From JANQFM01 sp035471925 (GTDB taxonomy: Bacteria; Acidobacteriota; UBA6911; RPQK01; DATIPO01): 64,000 nt of DNA. The translations under genes were made by a program, and so were the position numbers. Within the stretch, counting starts at the first letter, position 1; each line of letters starts with the position of its first letter. Below are positions 1 to 8,799 of this stretch, piece by piece. The notes beneath the pieces were generated by a model. That model did no database searches, was not told the origin of the DNA, and worked only from the letters and a program-made list of their open reading frames with translations. The stretch is from assembly GCA_035471925.1 (NCBI GenBank), contig DATIPO010000206.1, positions 1-64,000 of the forward strand, given 5' to 3'.

Positions 1-1
1 T

Positions 2-808
2 GCCACTACTCCAGAGACACTCTTTGACGTGGGATCCATCGGCAAGGTCTTCACCCGGGTGGCCATCCAGAAACTGCGCGAGCAAGGCCGGCTGCAGCTT
101 AGCGACCGCCTCGTCCGCTTCTTTCCCGAGGTGCCCCAGGACAAGGCCGCCATCACCGTCTCCCAGCTTCTGGACATGCGCTCGGGCTTGCACGAATACC
201 ATGACCGAAGCGGCGACTTCGAGCCGATGACGCGGGAGCAGGCCCTGGAGCGGATCTGGAAGCAGCCCCTCCGCTTTCAGCCTGGCCGGGGTAAGGGTTA
301 TTCCAACTCCGGCTACGCAGTCTTGGCCGCCATCATCGAAGAGACTTCCGGTCTCAGCTATCCCGCCTTTCTCGACCGCTACCTCCTTGAGCCCGCAGGA
401 CTGCGTCGGACAGGCTTCTATCAGTTGCGCCAGTGGGAGCCGGATTCCATGGCAGTAGGGTATGAAGCCTTGACCTATGGCGAAGTCAACTCTCCCGCCT
501 ACTGGCCTGAGATCTCCTGGGCCTGCATGGGAGGGGGCTGCCTGGTTTCGTCCACCCGTGAGCTCTTTAAATGGTTCCGGGGCCTGGCCGAGGGCAAGAT
601 CCTCAGTTCGCAGTCGTTGCAAGAAGTCTTTCCCAAAACTGGGGATACGCAGATCTACACGGGTCTCAACGACTTCGGTTTCGGGGCCCTCATTGCATTC
701 GAGCCAGTCAGGGAAGACCTTGTTGTGGTTCTTCTCAATTCGGCCGGGGAGGAGGGCTGGAGCCCGATCGGCTTCGATTTGATGAAGCTCTTGAAACGCC
801 TCCGGTGA
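2..808 (+). CDS. Serine hydrolase, class C beta-lactamase/penicillin-binding family (5' partial)
   Basis: The reading frame is open from base 2, so the N-terminus lies outside the window. The visible part begins a few residues before the SxxK nucleophile motif (SIGK, codons at about 35-46). It continues to a YSN motif in GKGYSNSGYA near base 300, the second catalytic motif of the beta-lactamase/DD-peptidase fold. A clear KTG or HTG third motif is not obvious near the C-terminus. Family knowledge: such proteins are usually exported serine esterases or peptidases, only rarely true beta-lactamases, and the substrate cannot be told from sequence. The gene ends in a TGA followed by a gene-free stretch, and the next gene is on the opposite strand. 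I am confident of the family but not of the substrate. Confidence 0.85.
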   Translation, partial: ATTPETLFDVGSIGKVFTRVAIQKLREQGRLQLSDRLVRFFPEVPQDKAAITVSQLLDMRSGLHEYHDRSGDFEPMTREQALERIWKQPLRFQPGRGKGYSNSGYAVLAAIIEETSGLSYPAFLDRYLLEPAGLRRTGFYQLRQWEPDSMAVGYEALTYGEVNSPAYWPEISWACMGGGCLVSSTRELFKWFRGLAEGKILSSQSLQEVFPKTGDTQIYTGLNDFGFGALIAFEPVREDLVVVLLNSAGEEGWSPIGFDLMKLLKRLR

Positions 809-1126
809 ACCGGGCTCGGGCCTATGAAGAACTGTTCCTATCTGGTCCCCCAGGAGCCTTCCGAGTGCGGCGCGTCAAAACCCTTGAACCAGAGTTTTGC
901 CAAGTTCGAGGTGCGATATGCGAAGTTCGAGAGAATCCCCAAGGAGGGGCATTCGCCCGCCCGGGGCGCAACCCTGGGTAACCGAGGTTAATCCGAATTC
1001 AGTACGACGCAGCATGGCTCAGAACTCTTGACGCCTGGCAGTAGCGAGCTGCCTCATACCGCCGAGAGCAGAGAAGCAACCGGTCTTGGTCGCTGAAATT
1101 GACTTGTGTGTGAACTTGCTGGCCAC
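809..1126. other. Gene-free stretch with a possible repeat remnant
   Basis: No convincing gene lies between the convergent serine hydrolase and the ABC permease. Around 930-985 the sequence holds a GAATCCCC/GGGGCATTC inverted pair and an ACCCTGGGT box. On the minus strand this reads CCCAGGGT followed by a CCCGGGC box, like the outer stem of the dispersed repeat described at 25.9, 45.9 and 50.6 kb. It looks like a shortened, diverged copy. The last bases (1108-1126) run into a hairpin repeat shared with 11.36 kb. Confidence 0.4.
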
Positions 1127-1135
1127 CTAGTGGCC
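1108..1135. repeat. Short hairpin repeat, copy 1, overlapping a stop codon
   Basis: GTGTGAACTTG, one base, then TGGCCAC-CTA-GTGGCC. The GGCCAC/GTGGCC arms form a perfect 6-bp stem over the TAG stop codon (1127-1129) of the minus-strand permease. The same block, with C/T changes, occurs at 11356-11384. It could act as a terminator or RNA 3'-end stabiliser. Confidence 0.5.
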
Positions 1136-3532
1136 CCGCAGGGTGGTCATGGGGTCCAGCCGGGAGGTCCGGCGGGCGGGGAGGTAGCTGGCCAGCAGGG
1201 ACACGCCGGCCAAGATGGCGGCGGCTAGGATCAGCGTCAGCGGGTCGCGCGCGCCGACGGCCTGCAACTGCTCCTCCAGGAGTCCGCTGAGGAGGATGGA
1301 GACGGCTGCTCCCAAACCCAGGCCCAGCAGCAGAGGCAACATGGCGTCTTTGACCACCATTCGGCGTAGGTCGGCGGCGCGGGCGCCGAAGGTCAGCCGG
1401 ATGCCCATCTCGGGACGCCGCTGAACCACTCCGTAGGAGACCACGCCGTAGATGCCGGCGGCGGCCAAAATCAGGGCCAAGGCCGCGAATAGAGCCGATA
1501 AGATGGCGCTGAAGCGTTCGCGGGAAAGCGTCTCGCTGAGAATGTCCTCCATGCTTTGCATTTCGTAGATCACGGCCTGCGGGTCGACCGAGCGGACGGC
1601 TTGGCGGGCCGACTCTCCGATGGACTGGCCGCCTCCCTCGCGAAGGCGCAGCACGAGGTTCATGCTGGCGGCGTAGCTGCGGACGAACTGGCTGTGGGGA
1701 ACAAAGAAGGAGGGCCCTTCGGGTTGGCCCAGTCCACGGTCGCGCAGGTCGGCCGTCACACCCACGACGGTCCACCAACTGTCGTCGGATGCGCGCAGCG
1801 GCTTCATCTGTTTGCCCAATGGACTCTCTCCCGGCCAGTGGAGCTTGGCCAGCGATTCGGTAACCACGACAACGGCCTGGGAGTCATCTCTGTCGGCGGC
1901 GTTGATCATGCGTCCCCGCAGCAGGGGGACCTTGAGGGCCTCGAGATAACCGGGCGTCACGATTTGGAAGATGGCCAATTCGCCCTCGCCTTCCCGCTCG
2001 GGAGGTTTGTCGCGCAGCACAAAGGTCATGTAGTACACGGGATCGCTGAAGGGGTTGGCATGGGTGGCTCCGGCCTCCTCCACGGCGGGAAGCGCGGCCA
2101 GGCTCTCCTCGACTTGGCGCACGAACTCCACGCGTCTTTGGTGGGTGGCGGCCCAGCTCTCTGAGGCGGTCACACGGATCTGCACCAGGTTGGACGGATC
2201 GAATCCCGGCGAGGTGCTCTGCAAAGCAGTCAAATTGCGGGTTGCTAATCCGGCTCCCGTAATCAGCAGCAGGGCCAGGGCGCCGTCCAGTGTGAGCAGC
2301 AGCTTGTGGTGGCGGCGCAATCCGCCTGAACTGCCGCGGTCCATCTGGCGCAGCGAGTCGGCGGCATTTCCCGAAGCGGCCGAATAGGCGGGCGCCAGCG
2401 AGGAGAGCAGCAGGGCCAGGATGGTCACCGCCGCCGAGAAGGCCAGCACCCGGACGTCCACGCTGACCGACTTGAAGTCGGGAAGCGGGACGGGGCTGAG
2501 GGTCATGGCCAGCGGGACCGCGGCATAGGCCAGAGCCACTCCGGTGGTGGCCGCCCCCAGCGTCAGGATGGCGTTTTCCACCAGCAGGCGTCGCAGGATG
2601 CGGGTCCGCGACGCGCCCAGGGCCGCGCGAAGCACGATTTCGGGCCGCTGACGGCGGACGCGCACCAGCATCAGGCTGGCCACGTTGGCGCAGGCGATAG
2701 CCAGCAGAAAGCCGACGCCTCCCAACAGCGCGTAGAGGGTGGGCCGGACATCCTCGCTCAAGTTGTCGCCCAGAGGTTCCAGTTCAAGGCCCCGCTCGCG
2801 GTTGGCCTGGGGATCCTTCTCGCGCATGTACTGGGCCACGGCCTGCAACTCCTGGCGGGCTTGCTGGTAGGTGGCGCCGGGTCGAAGGCGTCCGATGCCG
2901 AACATTCCCAGGCGTCCTTCGCGGACCTCCCGGGTCATCGGGATGTAGATTTCGGTACCGCTGGGATAGGCGCGATTGGCCGGGACGATGCCGGTGACTT
3001 CATATTCGCGTCCGCTGAGGCTCAAGGTGCGGCCGATGACGTCTTCCCGGCCTCCCCACTGGCTCCGCCACAGCTCCTCCGAAATCAAGCAGACGCTGGC
3101 TTCGCGCTGCTCGTCCTGAGCGGTGAAAAAGCGCCCCCGCAACGCACGCACGCCCAGGACCTGAAAGAAGGGAGCGCTGGCATAGGCACCCTGAACCTTG
3201 CGGATCTCTCCGCCATCGCGACTGACATTGAGATCCAAAGGCTGGGCCGCCGCGACCTCCAGCAGCGTGGACTGGCGCTCCAATTCGTCGAGGTAGGAGC
3301 CCTTGAGGAAGTACTGCAGGTCCGAAGACTCGATGGTCAGCCAGATGCCGGCCAGCCGTTCGGGACGCTCGAATGGCAGCGGACGCAGTACGAAGGCGTC
3401 GAAGACGGTGAAAACGCTGGCTGCCGCCCCGATTCCCAAAGCCAGGCATAAGCCCGCGAAAACCGTGAAGCTGGGGGACTGGCTCAGGCTGCGCAGTGAA
3501 GCCCGTAAGTCGCTGGCGATTCCATTCAACAT
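1127..3532 (-). CDS. MacB/FtsX-type ABC transporter permease (ADOP-like)
   Basis: An 801-residue inner-membrane protein. It has an N-terminal helix (about residues 18-45, SFTVFAGLCLALGIGAAASV), a MacB-type periplasmic core domain and a first FtsX domain with the CANVASLMLVR signature. A second periplasmic domain follows, then a second FtsX domain (IYGVVSYGVVQRRPEMGIR) and a C-terminal TM block ending PARRTSRLDPMTTLRGH. Two fused MacB-PCD/FtsX halves without an ATPase in the chain is the layout of acidobacterial duplicated orphan permeases. No ATPase gene is adjacent. An upstream in-frame ATG exists at 3679, but the ATG at 3532 is preceded by GGAAAGGA at good spacing and opens directly into the conserved start. 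The substrate is unknown. Confidence 0.9.
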   Translation of the reverse strand: MLNGIASDLRASLRSLSQSPSFTVFAGLCLALGIGAAASVFTVFDAFVLRPLPFERPERLAGIWLTIESSDLQYFLKGSYLDELERQSTLLEVAAAQPLDLNVSRDGGEIRKVQGAYASAPFFQVLGVRALRGRFFTAQDEQREASVCLISEELWRSQWGGREDVIGRTLSLSGREYEVTGIVPANRAYPSGTEIYIPMTREVREGRLGMFGIGRLRPGATYQQARQELQAVAQYMREKDPQANRERGLELEPLGDNLSEDVRPTLYALLGGVGFLLAIACANVASLMLVRVRRQRPEIVLRAALGASRTRILRRLLVENAILTLGAATTGVALAYAAVPLAMTLSPVPLPDFKSVSVDVRVLAFSAAVTILALLLSSLAPAYSAASGNAADSLRQMDRGSSGGLRRHHKLLLTLDGALALLLITGAGLATRNLTALQSTSPGFDPSNLVQIRVTASESWAATHQRRVEFVRQVEESLAALPAVEEAGATHANPFSDPVYYMTFVLRDKPPEREGEGELAIFQIVTPGYLEALKVPLLRGRMINAADRDDSQAVVVVTESLAKLHWPGESPLGKQMKPLRASDDSWWTVVGVTADLRDRGLGQPEGPSFFVPHSQFVRSYAASMNLVLRLREGGGQSIGESARQAVRSVDPQAVIYEMQSMEDILSETLSRERFSAILSALFAALALILAAAGIYGVVSYGVVQRRPEMGIRLTFGARAADLRRMVVKDAMLPLLLGLGLGAAVSILLSGLLEEQLQAVGARDPLTLILAAAILAGVSLLASYLPARRTSRLDPMTTLRGH

Positions 3533-3686
3533 GCAGAGTCCTTTCCGATGCGTTTGCGAGCGGTGATTCCCTGGTGGCGGAGCTAGACGCGGGCAACCAA
3601 CAGCGTCGTCGGGGACTTCAGCCCGCGTCCGCTCCAAGAAAACCAGCATAGAAGGCTCCAGGATAAAAGTAAAATTCATTTATTTC

Positions 3687-3715
3687 TTGACATCCATGAG
3701 ATTGGCTCATAACGT
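3687..3715 (+). promoter_or_regulatory. Predicted sigma-70 promoter of the LysR gene
   Basis: TTGACA at 3687-3692, a 17-nt spacer, then TAACGT at 3710-3715. The -10 box ends only 8 nt before the ATG at 3724, so the transcript would start at or within a few bases of the start codon and be leaderless or nearly so. No Shine-Dalgarno sequence precedes that ATG. Confidence 0.45.
3697..3709. promoter_or_regulatory. Candidate LysR/MetR operator, TGAG-N5-CTCA
   Basis: TGAGATTGGCTCA is a perfect 4+4 inverted repeat with LysR-type T-N11-A geometry. The known MetR consensus is TGAA-N5-TTCA, and this site matches six of the eight specified bases. It lies between the predicted -35 and -10 boxes, a position expected for autorepression, in the region shared with the divergent permease. 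Confidence 0.45.
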
Positions 3716-3723
3716 GAAGCACG

Positions 3724-4662
3724 ATGATTTTAGAAGTCCGCCATCTGCGCATGGTCGAGGCCATCAGCCGCGAAGGGACGGTGAGTGCAGCCGCCCGACG
3801 CCTCAACCTGACCCAGTCCGCCGTCAGCCACGCCTTGCGCGACTTGGAAGACCGGCTCGACTTGCCCCTCTTCCAGCGGGGCAAGGGCAAGATGCGTCCC
3901 ACCGTCCACGGACGCCGGGTGCTCAAGCTGGCCGGTCCGGTGCTGGAGCAAATCCGTCAGGCCGAGCAGGAGCTGCTGCGCTCCTCCAAGATCGCCGGAG
4001 CGGGCGTGCTGCGGCTGTGCACCCAGTGCTACACCTGCTACGCTTGGCTTCCCGCCGTCATGCAGGACTTCATGGAGGATGTTCCCGGCTACGAGTTGCG
4101 CATCGTTCCCGAGGCCACCGATGGGGCGGTGGAGGCCCTGCTGGACGAAGAGGTCGACTTGGCCATCGTCCACCTTCCGGTGGGGCGTGACGACGTGCAG
4201 GAGATACCGCTCTTCCGCGACGAGGTTATGGCTGTCGTGCCCAAGGGCGACCCGCTGGCCGACAAGGAGTTCCTCAGCCCAGAGGACTTCTCCGACCGTC
4301 ATCTGATCTTGCACAGCGATCCTGAAGGCAGCGTCATCTTTCAGAAGATGCTGACTCCTGCCGGGGTGCAGCCCCGCCAGGTCTCACAGTTGCGCTTGAC
4401 CGAAGCTGTTGTGGAGGCCGTCAAGGCGGGGTTGGGCATCACCGTGCTGGCCGGCTGGGTGGTTTCGCCCAAGCTGGAGAGCGGCCAACTGCGCGCCGTC
4501 CGCCTGGGACGGCAGGGCATCTTCCGAACATGGTCGGCTGCCGTCCTGCGCAGCCGCCGCCGGGATCTGCCCTTAAACCACCTAACCGATCTGCTGCGCC
4601 GCAAGGTGGCTGGTGCCGGTACCGAACTGGAGCCTGCCCAGGCCGCCAACGCCGCGGGATGA
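3724..4662 (+). CDS. LysR-family transcriptional regulator, MetR-like
   Basis: A 312-residue regulator. The N-terminal winged helix-turn-helix (residues 1-60; GTVSAAARRLNLTQSAVSHAL) is classic LysR. The effector-binding domain begins LCTQCYTCYAWLPAVM, which resembles the ECHSCIQWLTPAL region of E. coli MetR. The late segment GLGITVLAGWVVSPKLESGQ also parallels MetR. MetR senses homocysteine and controls methionine genes. No met gene is visible here, so the effector and targets are inference. It is divergent from the ABC permease, and an inverted repeat resembling the MetR box sits in its promoter. The following acetyltransferase may be co-transcribed. Confidence 0.88.
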   Translation: MILEVRHLRMVEAISREGTVSAAARRLNLTQSAVSHALRDLEDRLDLPLFQRGKGKMRPTVHGRRVLKLAGPVLEQIRQAEQELLRSSKIAGAGVLRLCTQCYTCYAWLPAVMQDFMEDVPGYELRIVPEATDGAVEALLDEEVDLAIVHLPVGRDDVQEIPLFRDEVMAVVPKGDPLADKEFLSPEDFSDRHLILHSDPEGSVIFQKMLTPAGVQPRQVSQLRLTEAVVEAVKAGLGITVLAGWVVSPKLESGQLRAVRLGRQGIFRTWSAAVLRSRRRDLPLNHLTDLLRRKVAGAGTELEPAQAANAAG

Positions 4663-4688
4663 GCGGGCAGTCCAGGAGAAGCAAAGGC

Positions 4689-5261
4689 ATGAAGCCCACT
4701 CTGGAAACGCGGCGGCTGACTCCTGAGCGATGGGATGATTTCGAAGACTTGTTCGGCCAGCGCGGAGCCTGCGCAGGTTGCTGGTGCATGTACTGGCGCT
4801 TGACGCGCAAGCAATTCCAGGCGCAAAAGTACGAAGGAAACCGCCAGGCCATGAAGGACCTTGTCGATTCGGGCACGGTGCCCGGACTCTTGGGCTACCT
4901 GCAAGGACGTCCGGTGGCCTGGTGCTCGCTGGCGCCTCGTGAGGACTATCCTTCCCTGGCCCGTTCGCGCATCCTCAAGCCTCTCGATGATCGGCCCTGT
5001 TGGTCGGTGTCGTGCCTCTTCATCGAGCGGGGCTGTCGCCGCAAGGGCTTCTCGGTCCAGATGCTGAGGGCGGCGGTCGAGCATGCCCGCGCTCAAGGCG
5101 CCAAACTCGTGGAGGGCTATCCCGTCGAGCCCAAGAGCGACAAGCCGATCCCTGCCGCCTTCGCCTGGACGGGCATTCCCAGTGCTTTTCTGGCGGCGGG
5201 TTTCCAAGAAGTTGCCCGCCGCTCGCCCACCCGCCCCATCATGCGCATCTCTCTCGATTGA
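4689..5261 (+). CDS. GNAT-family N-acetyltransferase
   Basis: A 190-residue protein. The N-terminal part has the Cys-rich GACAGCWCMYWRL segment typical of one uncharacterised GNAT subgroup. The acetyl-CoA site is near CLFIERGCRRKGFSVQML, where RRKG takes the place of the QxxGxG/A loop. I chose ATG 4689 because AGGAGA sits about 10 nt upstream. An alternative ATG at 4659 overlaps the lysR stop codon (ATGA) but has no ribosome-binding site. Short spacing after the LysR gene suggests an operon. The acceptor substrate is unknown. Confidence 0.82.
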   Translation: MKPTLETRRLTPERWDDFEDLFGQRGACAGCWCMYWRLTRKQFQAQKYEGNRQAMKDLVDSGTVPGLLGYLQGRPVAWCSLAPREDYPSLARSRILKPLDDRPCWSVSCLFIERGCRRKGFSVQMLRAAVEHARAQGAKLVEGYPVEPKSDKPIPAAFAWTGIPSAFLAAGFQEVARRSPTRPIMRISLD

Positions 5262-5301
5262 TCGGCCCTGGGCGCGCCTGCGTCTCGACCGACATCAAGA
5301 A

Positions 5302-5362
5302 AAGGCGGATCAGCACCGCAGGTGGGAGATCTCGCTAGGGACGGCGATGCCTGATCCGCCTT
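5302..5362 (-). terminator. Long inverted repeat, probable terminator
   Basis: AAGGCGGATCAG (5302-5313) is the exact reverse complement of CTGATCCGCCTT (5351-5362). It lies between convergent genes. Read on the minus strand, the second arm runs into CCTTTTCTT, a U-rich tract, so it could terminate the flavoprotein gene at 5446-6705. The 37-nt loop is longer than usual. A smaller CCGCC/GGCGG hairpin follows at about 5363-5378. Confidence 0.5.
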
Positions 5363-5445
5363 CCGCCGTGATCGGCGGTGAGAGCCCAGCATAGTTTCGC
5401 GGATCAGGAAAATCCTTAGAAGGATGTTTAGAAAATCATTTCATT

Positions 5446-6705
5446 TCATGATGAAGTGGAAACAGCTTCGCGCTTTTGGGGAGAGATCTCCGGCAAGGGG
5501 CACATGGTCGAGAGTTCCTTGAAGAAGCGGCTGAAGTCCTTGCCGTAGATGTTGCCCACCAGCAGGTCGATCAGAGACTGCCGGTTGTGGGGATACTTGC
5601 GCAGGAACTTGGCGAAGCTGAAGTCCTTGGTGTAGAAGGCGAAGACCAGCTTCTTGACGGCGTCCATGGCGTCATTGAATTCGTCGCCGAAATCGCCCAG
5701 CCGTTGGCCTGAGAGGTCGCCGGACTCAAGCGCCCGGTGGATGGCGTCGGCGGCGCACTCGCCCGACTTGAGGGCCAGAAACACGCCCGAGGAATAGATG
5801 GGGTCGAGGAAACCATAGGCGTCGCCCACCAAGACCCATCCGTCGCCGGCCATCTGCTCGGCGCGGTAGGAAAACTCCTTGGTGGCCTGGGCGGGGAAGA
5901 GCTGCTTGGCGTCCTGAAGCCGCTCTTTGATGAAGTCGCAGCGGTCGAGTTCCTCCTGGAAGACGGCCTCCATGTCGTTGTCGCGGCTCTTGATGAGGTA
6001 GTCGAGACCTCCCACAACGCCGACGCTGACGACGTTTTCGTGCAGGGGGATGTACCAAAACCAGGAGTCTTCGTTTTCGGTGTGGACGACCAGGGTGGCG
6101 CCCTCGTCGCGTCCGCCGTCGCGGTAGGCGTTTTCGAAGTGGGCGTAGACGGCGGCTTTCTTCAGTTCAGGATCGTAGCGCCGCGTCCCCAGCTTGCGGC
6201 TCAAGAAAGCGCTTTGTCCGCTGGCGTCCACCACTACCCGGGCCGGAATGTCGCGGATTTCGCCGTCGGCCATCTTGGCTTGGACGCCCACGGCTTTGCC
6301 GTCCTCGAACAGGACGTCCAGCACCTTGACTCCCCGCTGCACTTCGGCGCCCTTCTCGGCGGCATTGTCGAGCATCATCTGGTCGAACTCGCTGCGCAGC
6401 ACCTGCCAGGTGTCGGAGCGTTCGTGATCTTCGTTTTCACGGAAGTAGAAGGGCGAGGAGGTCTTGCCCTGGCGACTGACGAATTGGACCGAGTATTTGC
6501 GCTGGAAGCGGCTGTCTTTGAGCTGGTCCAGGACGCCCAGCCTGTCGAAGGTGTCGTAGGTTCCCGGCATCAGGGATTCGCCGATTTTGAAGCGGGGTTG
6601 GGGGTCGCGCTCCAGCAGGAGCGTGGAATGGCCCTTTTCGGCAGTCAAGGCCGCCGTGGTGGAGCCCGCCGGCCCTCCCCCGATTACAATCACGTCGTAG
6701 CTCAT
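5446..6705 (-). CDS. FAD-dependent oxidoreductase, flavin-dependent halogenase-like
   Basis: A 419-residue flavoprotein. It starts MSYDVIVIGGGPAGSTTA, the Rossmann FAD motif. KIGESLMPGT follows, and FQRKYSVQFV has a lysine where phenolic halogenases carry theirs. The protein also has WFWYIPL, which matches the halogenase WxWxIP signature, and GDAYGFLDPIYSSGVFLAL, the FAD-binding segment of this superfamily. These features place it in the halogenase/geranylgeranyl-reductase-like group. Many members with the WxWxIP motif have no proven halogenase activity, so chlorination is only a possibility. ATG 6705 has AAAGGA just upstream; the longer frame to 6783 has no support. No flavin reductase is nearby. 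Confidence 0.82.
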   Translation of the reverse strand: MSYDVIVIGGGPAGSTTAALTAEKGHSTLLLERDPQPRFKIGESLMPGTYDTFDRLGVLDQLKDSRFQRKYSVQFVSRQGKTSSPFYFRENEDHERSDTWQVLRSEFDQMMLDNAAEKGAEVQRGVKVLDVLFEDGKAVGVQAKMADGEIRDIPARVVVDASGQSAFLSRKLGTRRYDPELKKAAVYAHFENAYRDGGRDEGATLVVHTENEDSWFWYIPLHENVVSVGVVGGLDYLIKSRDNDMEAVFQEELDRCDFIKERLQDAKQLFPAQATKEFSYRAEQMAGDGWVLVGDAYGFLDPIYSSGVFLALKSGECAADAIHRALESGDLSGQRLGDFGDEFNDAMDAVKKLVFAFYTKDFSFAKFLRKYPHNRQSLIDLLVGNIYGKDFSRFFKELSTMCPLPEISPQKREAVSTSS

Positions 6706-6931
6706 AAGTCCTTTTCTGCGAGAGGTCTGCGCTCTTGCCCCCACTATTGTAGCAAGACGGTCTTTTGGGCCGCCAAGTTCCACAAGAAATAAGAAGCCCC
6801 TTGGTTCAGAGGGCCCGGGCGGGCCTCCGCGGGTGGGTGAATGAGAGTCAGCAAGCTGGACGCCTCCCCTGAGAGGCAGGTTGCGTCCTTCATCGGGTCC
6901 GCCTCTATAGGAAGCGCCGATAGCGTCGGCT

Positions 6932-7411
6932 TCAGTGAGCGGCCTTTTGCTGCTGCTCGTCCAGGTAGGTGACCAAGTCGAGCCACTCTTGCACTAGGAG
7001 CACTTCAGTGAAGTTGATCATCCGCGACTTGCCGTCCTCGCGGCGGATGCCCTTGTATTCGGGCCGATCAGCCATCACCGGCGGATCGGTCACGATCGGG
7101 ACATGAGGCGGCTTGGCGAAACGATGCGAAGGGGCGATGATCGATTCGGCCAGGTACTGCCGCGACTTGGGACTTCGGGGATCAGCCAGCCTGAAGGGAA
7201 CAGGCGGCTCGATGGAAGGCTCAAAGTCTTCCCCGGCCACCTCGTGGCAGTAGTTGCAGCCTTGGCGGACAAAGACCTCGCGTCCAGCTTGACCGTCGCC
7301 TTCAGGCAAGAAAACCGGCTCTTGGCATCCCGCCATCAGGACGACCATACCGATGGCGAGCAGGGCGAGGGCCGGGACCATGGATCGGTTGATTCTTGAT
7401 TGCATCCACAT
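6932..7411 (-). CDS. c-type cytochrome lipoprotein (single haem)
   Basis: A 159-residue exported protein. The signal peptide ends in the lipobox LMAGC, so it is probably anchored to a membrane by a lipid. CNYCH is one haem-c attachment site (CxxCH). The C-terminal half (PVMADRPEYKG, then MINFTEVLLVQEWLDLVTYL) fits a small mono-haem fold in which a methionine supplies the sixth ligand. ATG 7411 is preceded by GGAGGG at 5-nt spacing; a second ATG lies at 7405. The gene stands alone between a flavoprotein and a divergent membrane protein. The redox partner is unknown. Confidence 0.82.
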   Translation of the reverse strand: MWMQSRINRSMVPALALLAIGMVVLMAGCQEPVFLPEGDGQAGREVFVRQGCNYCHEVAGEDFEPSIEPPVPFRLADPRSPKSRQYLAESIIAPSHRFAKPPHVPIVTDPPVMADRPEYKGIRREDGKSRMINFTEVLLVQEWLDLVTYLDEQQQKAAH

Positions 7412-7692
7412 GATGCCCTCCGCTCTCAAACCAAGCACGCCCGGTGCCATCCCAAGTCGGCGGACAGCGGCGGAAACTCGCCCCGGGGTGGGTCGAATCC
7501 CCCAATGGGTTGTCAGGAAAACCAAATGGAGCCGGCCTGGGCAAGGGCCTCTTCAACGCCCTGATTTTGCGCTGCGGGATCAACGGGGGGCTGTGTTAGA
7601 CTGGATTTCAGCGACTCAGAGCGTCCCCGACGGCGGTTGGCGCGTAAACTGAAGAACCGAAAACGCTTGCAAGGATTCCGTGGGAGAAGCGC

Positions 7693-8778
7693 TTGTCCCG
7701 AAGGCCGAAAGCATTGCGCTATGCTATGGGACTCCTGGGGCTGGCCCTCTTCGCCTGGCTGATCTACCGCACCGGCTGGCGCCGGCTATGGGACGGCATC
7801 GCCGACGTCGGCTGGGGACTGGGCTGGGTGATCGCTCTGGGGGGCGTTTCGCATCTGGTAAAGACATGGGCTTGGAGATTCACATTTCCTGTCGAGCATC
7901 GTCCCCGCTACCTTTGGATGATCGGTGTGCGCTTGGCGGGCGAGGCGGTGGCCATGCTCTCCTTCGCCGGACAAGTGGTGGGAGAAGCCACCCGCGCCGT
8001 GATGCTCCGACGGGCCGCGGTTCCGCGCTTATTCCGCGTCTCTTCGGTAGTGCTCGACCGCTCCCTCTTCACCTTCACCGGCATCCTTGTGATCATTTCG
8101 GGAACGCTGCTGGCTCCCACCGTGGTGGCTCTCCCCGACAGCACCCGGCGCTACAGCTTCCTTGTGCTGGCGGTGTTCGGGGTCATTTTCGGGCTGGGAC
8201 TACTGGCCGTGCGCCGTCAGGTGCCCTTTGCCTCGGGGTTCCTGCGTCTGTTGGAAAAGTCTGCGCGGCTGCGCGGCTGGGCCCGCCACAAGCGGGAAGG
8301 GGCTCTTCAGTTGGAGGCGGCCATCTACGGATTCGCCCGTGGGCGGCCGGGCGACTTTGCCTGGGCCGTGGGGCTCAACCTCACCGGCCACGCCTGCAGC
8401 GTCCTGGAGGTCTACCTGGTCCTGCGTTTCTTGGGACTCGACGTGACGCTCTTGGAGGCCTTTGTGGTCGAGGCTCTGACCAAGGTGGTCAACTTCGGCG
8501 GATTCATCATCCCCGGCAATCTGGGCGCCTTCGAGGGCGGAAACATGGTGATTCTGCGGCTCATGGGACGCGAGGGCGCCTCCGGGCTGACGCTGGGCGT
8601 CACCCGCCGCCTGCGCGGGCTCTCTTGGGCGACGGTGGGACTGCTGGTGCTCACCCTCCACGGCTTCACCGGAAAGGATGCCGGAGAGAAGCTCAGCCGG
8701 GAACTGCAATCTGGAGCCGACGTACCGGACGAGGCCATCTCCGAAGAGAAGGATTCCCTCTCGCTGTCGTTAAAATAA
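7693..8778 (+). CDS. Lysylphosphatidylglycerol synthase TM-region / flippase-like membrane protein
   Basis: A 361-residue polytopic membrane protein of the LPG_synthase_TM (UPF0104, AglD/MprF flippase) family. Hydrophobic segments run throughout. The family hallmark occurs near residues 270-290 as NFGGFIIPGNLGAFEGGNM, preceded by the EALTKVVNF segment. There is no soluble aminoacyl-transferase domain, so it is the flippase-like half only. The start is TTG 7693, chosen because GGGAGAAG lies just upstream; ATG 7726 is the alternative but lacks a ribosome-binding site and would remove the positively charged N-terminus. It is followed after 21 nt by an exported protein gene, so the two may form an operon. 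The lipid moved is unknown. Confidence 0.82.
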   Translation: MSRRPKALRYAMGLLGLALFAWLIYRTGWRRLWDGIADVGWGLGWVIALGGVSHLVKTWAWRFTFPVEHRPRYLWMIGVRLAGEAVAMLSFAGQVVGEATRAVMLRRAAVPRLFRVSSVVLDRSLFTFTGILVIISGTLLAPTVVALPDSTRRYSFLVLAVFGVIFGLGLLAVRRQVPFASGFLRLLEKSARLRGWARHKREGALQLEAAIYGFARGRPGDFAWAVGLNLTGHACSVLEVYLVLRFLGLDVTLLEAFVVEALTKVVNFGGFIIPGNLGAFEGGNMVILRLMGREGASGLTLGVTRRLRGLSWATVGLLVLTLHGFTGKDAGEKLSRELQSGADVPDEAISEEKDSLSLSLK

Positions 8779-8799
8779 GTCGCGAATTTGTGAGTATCT

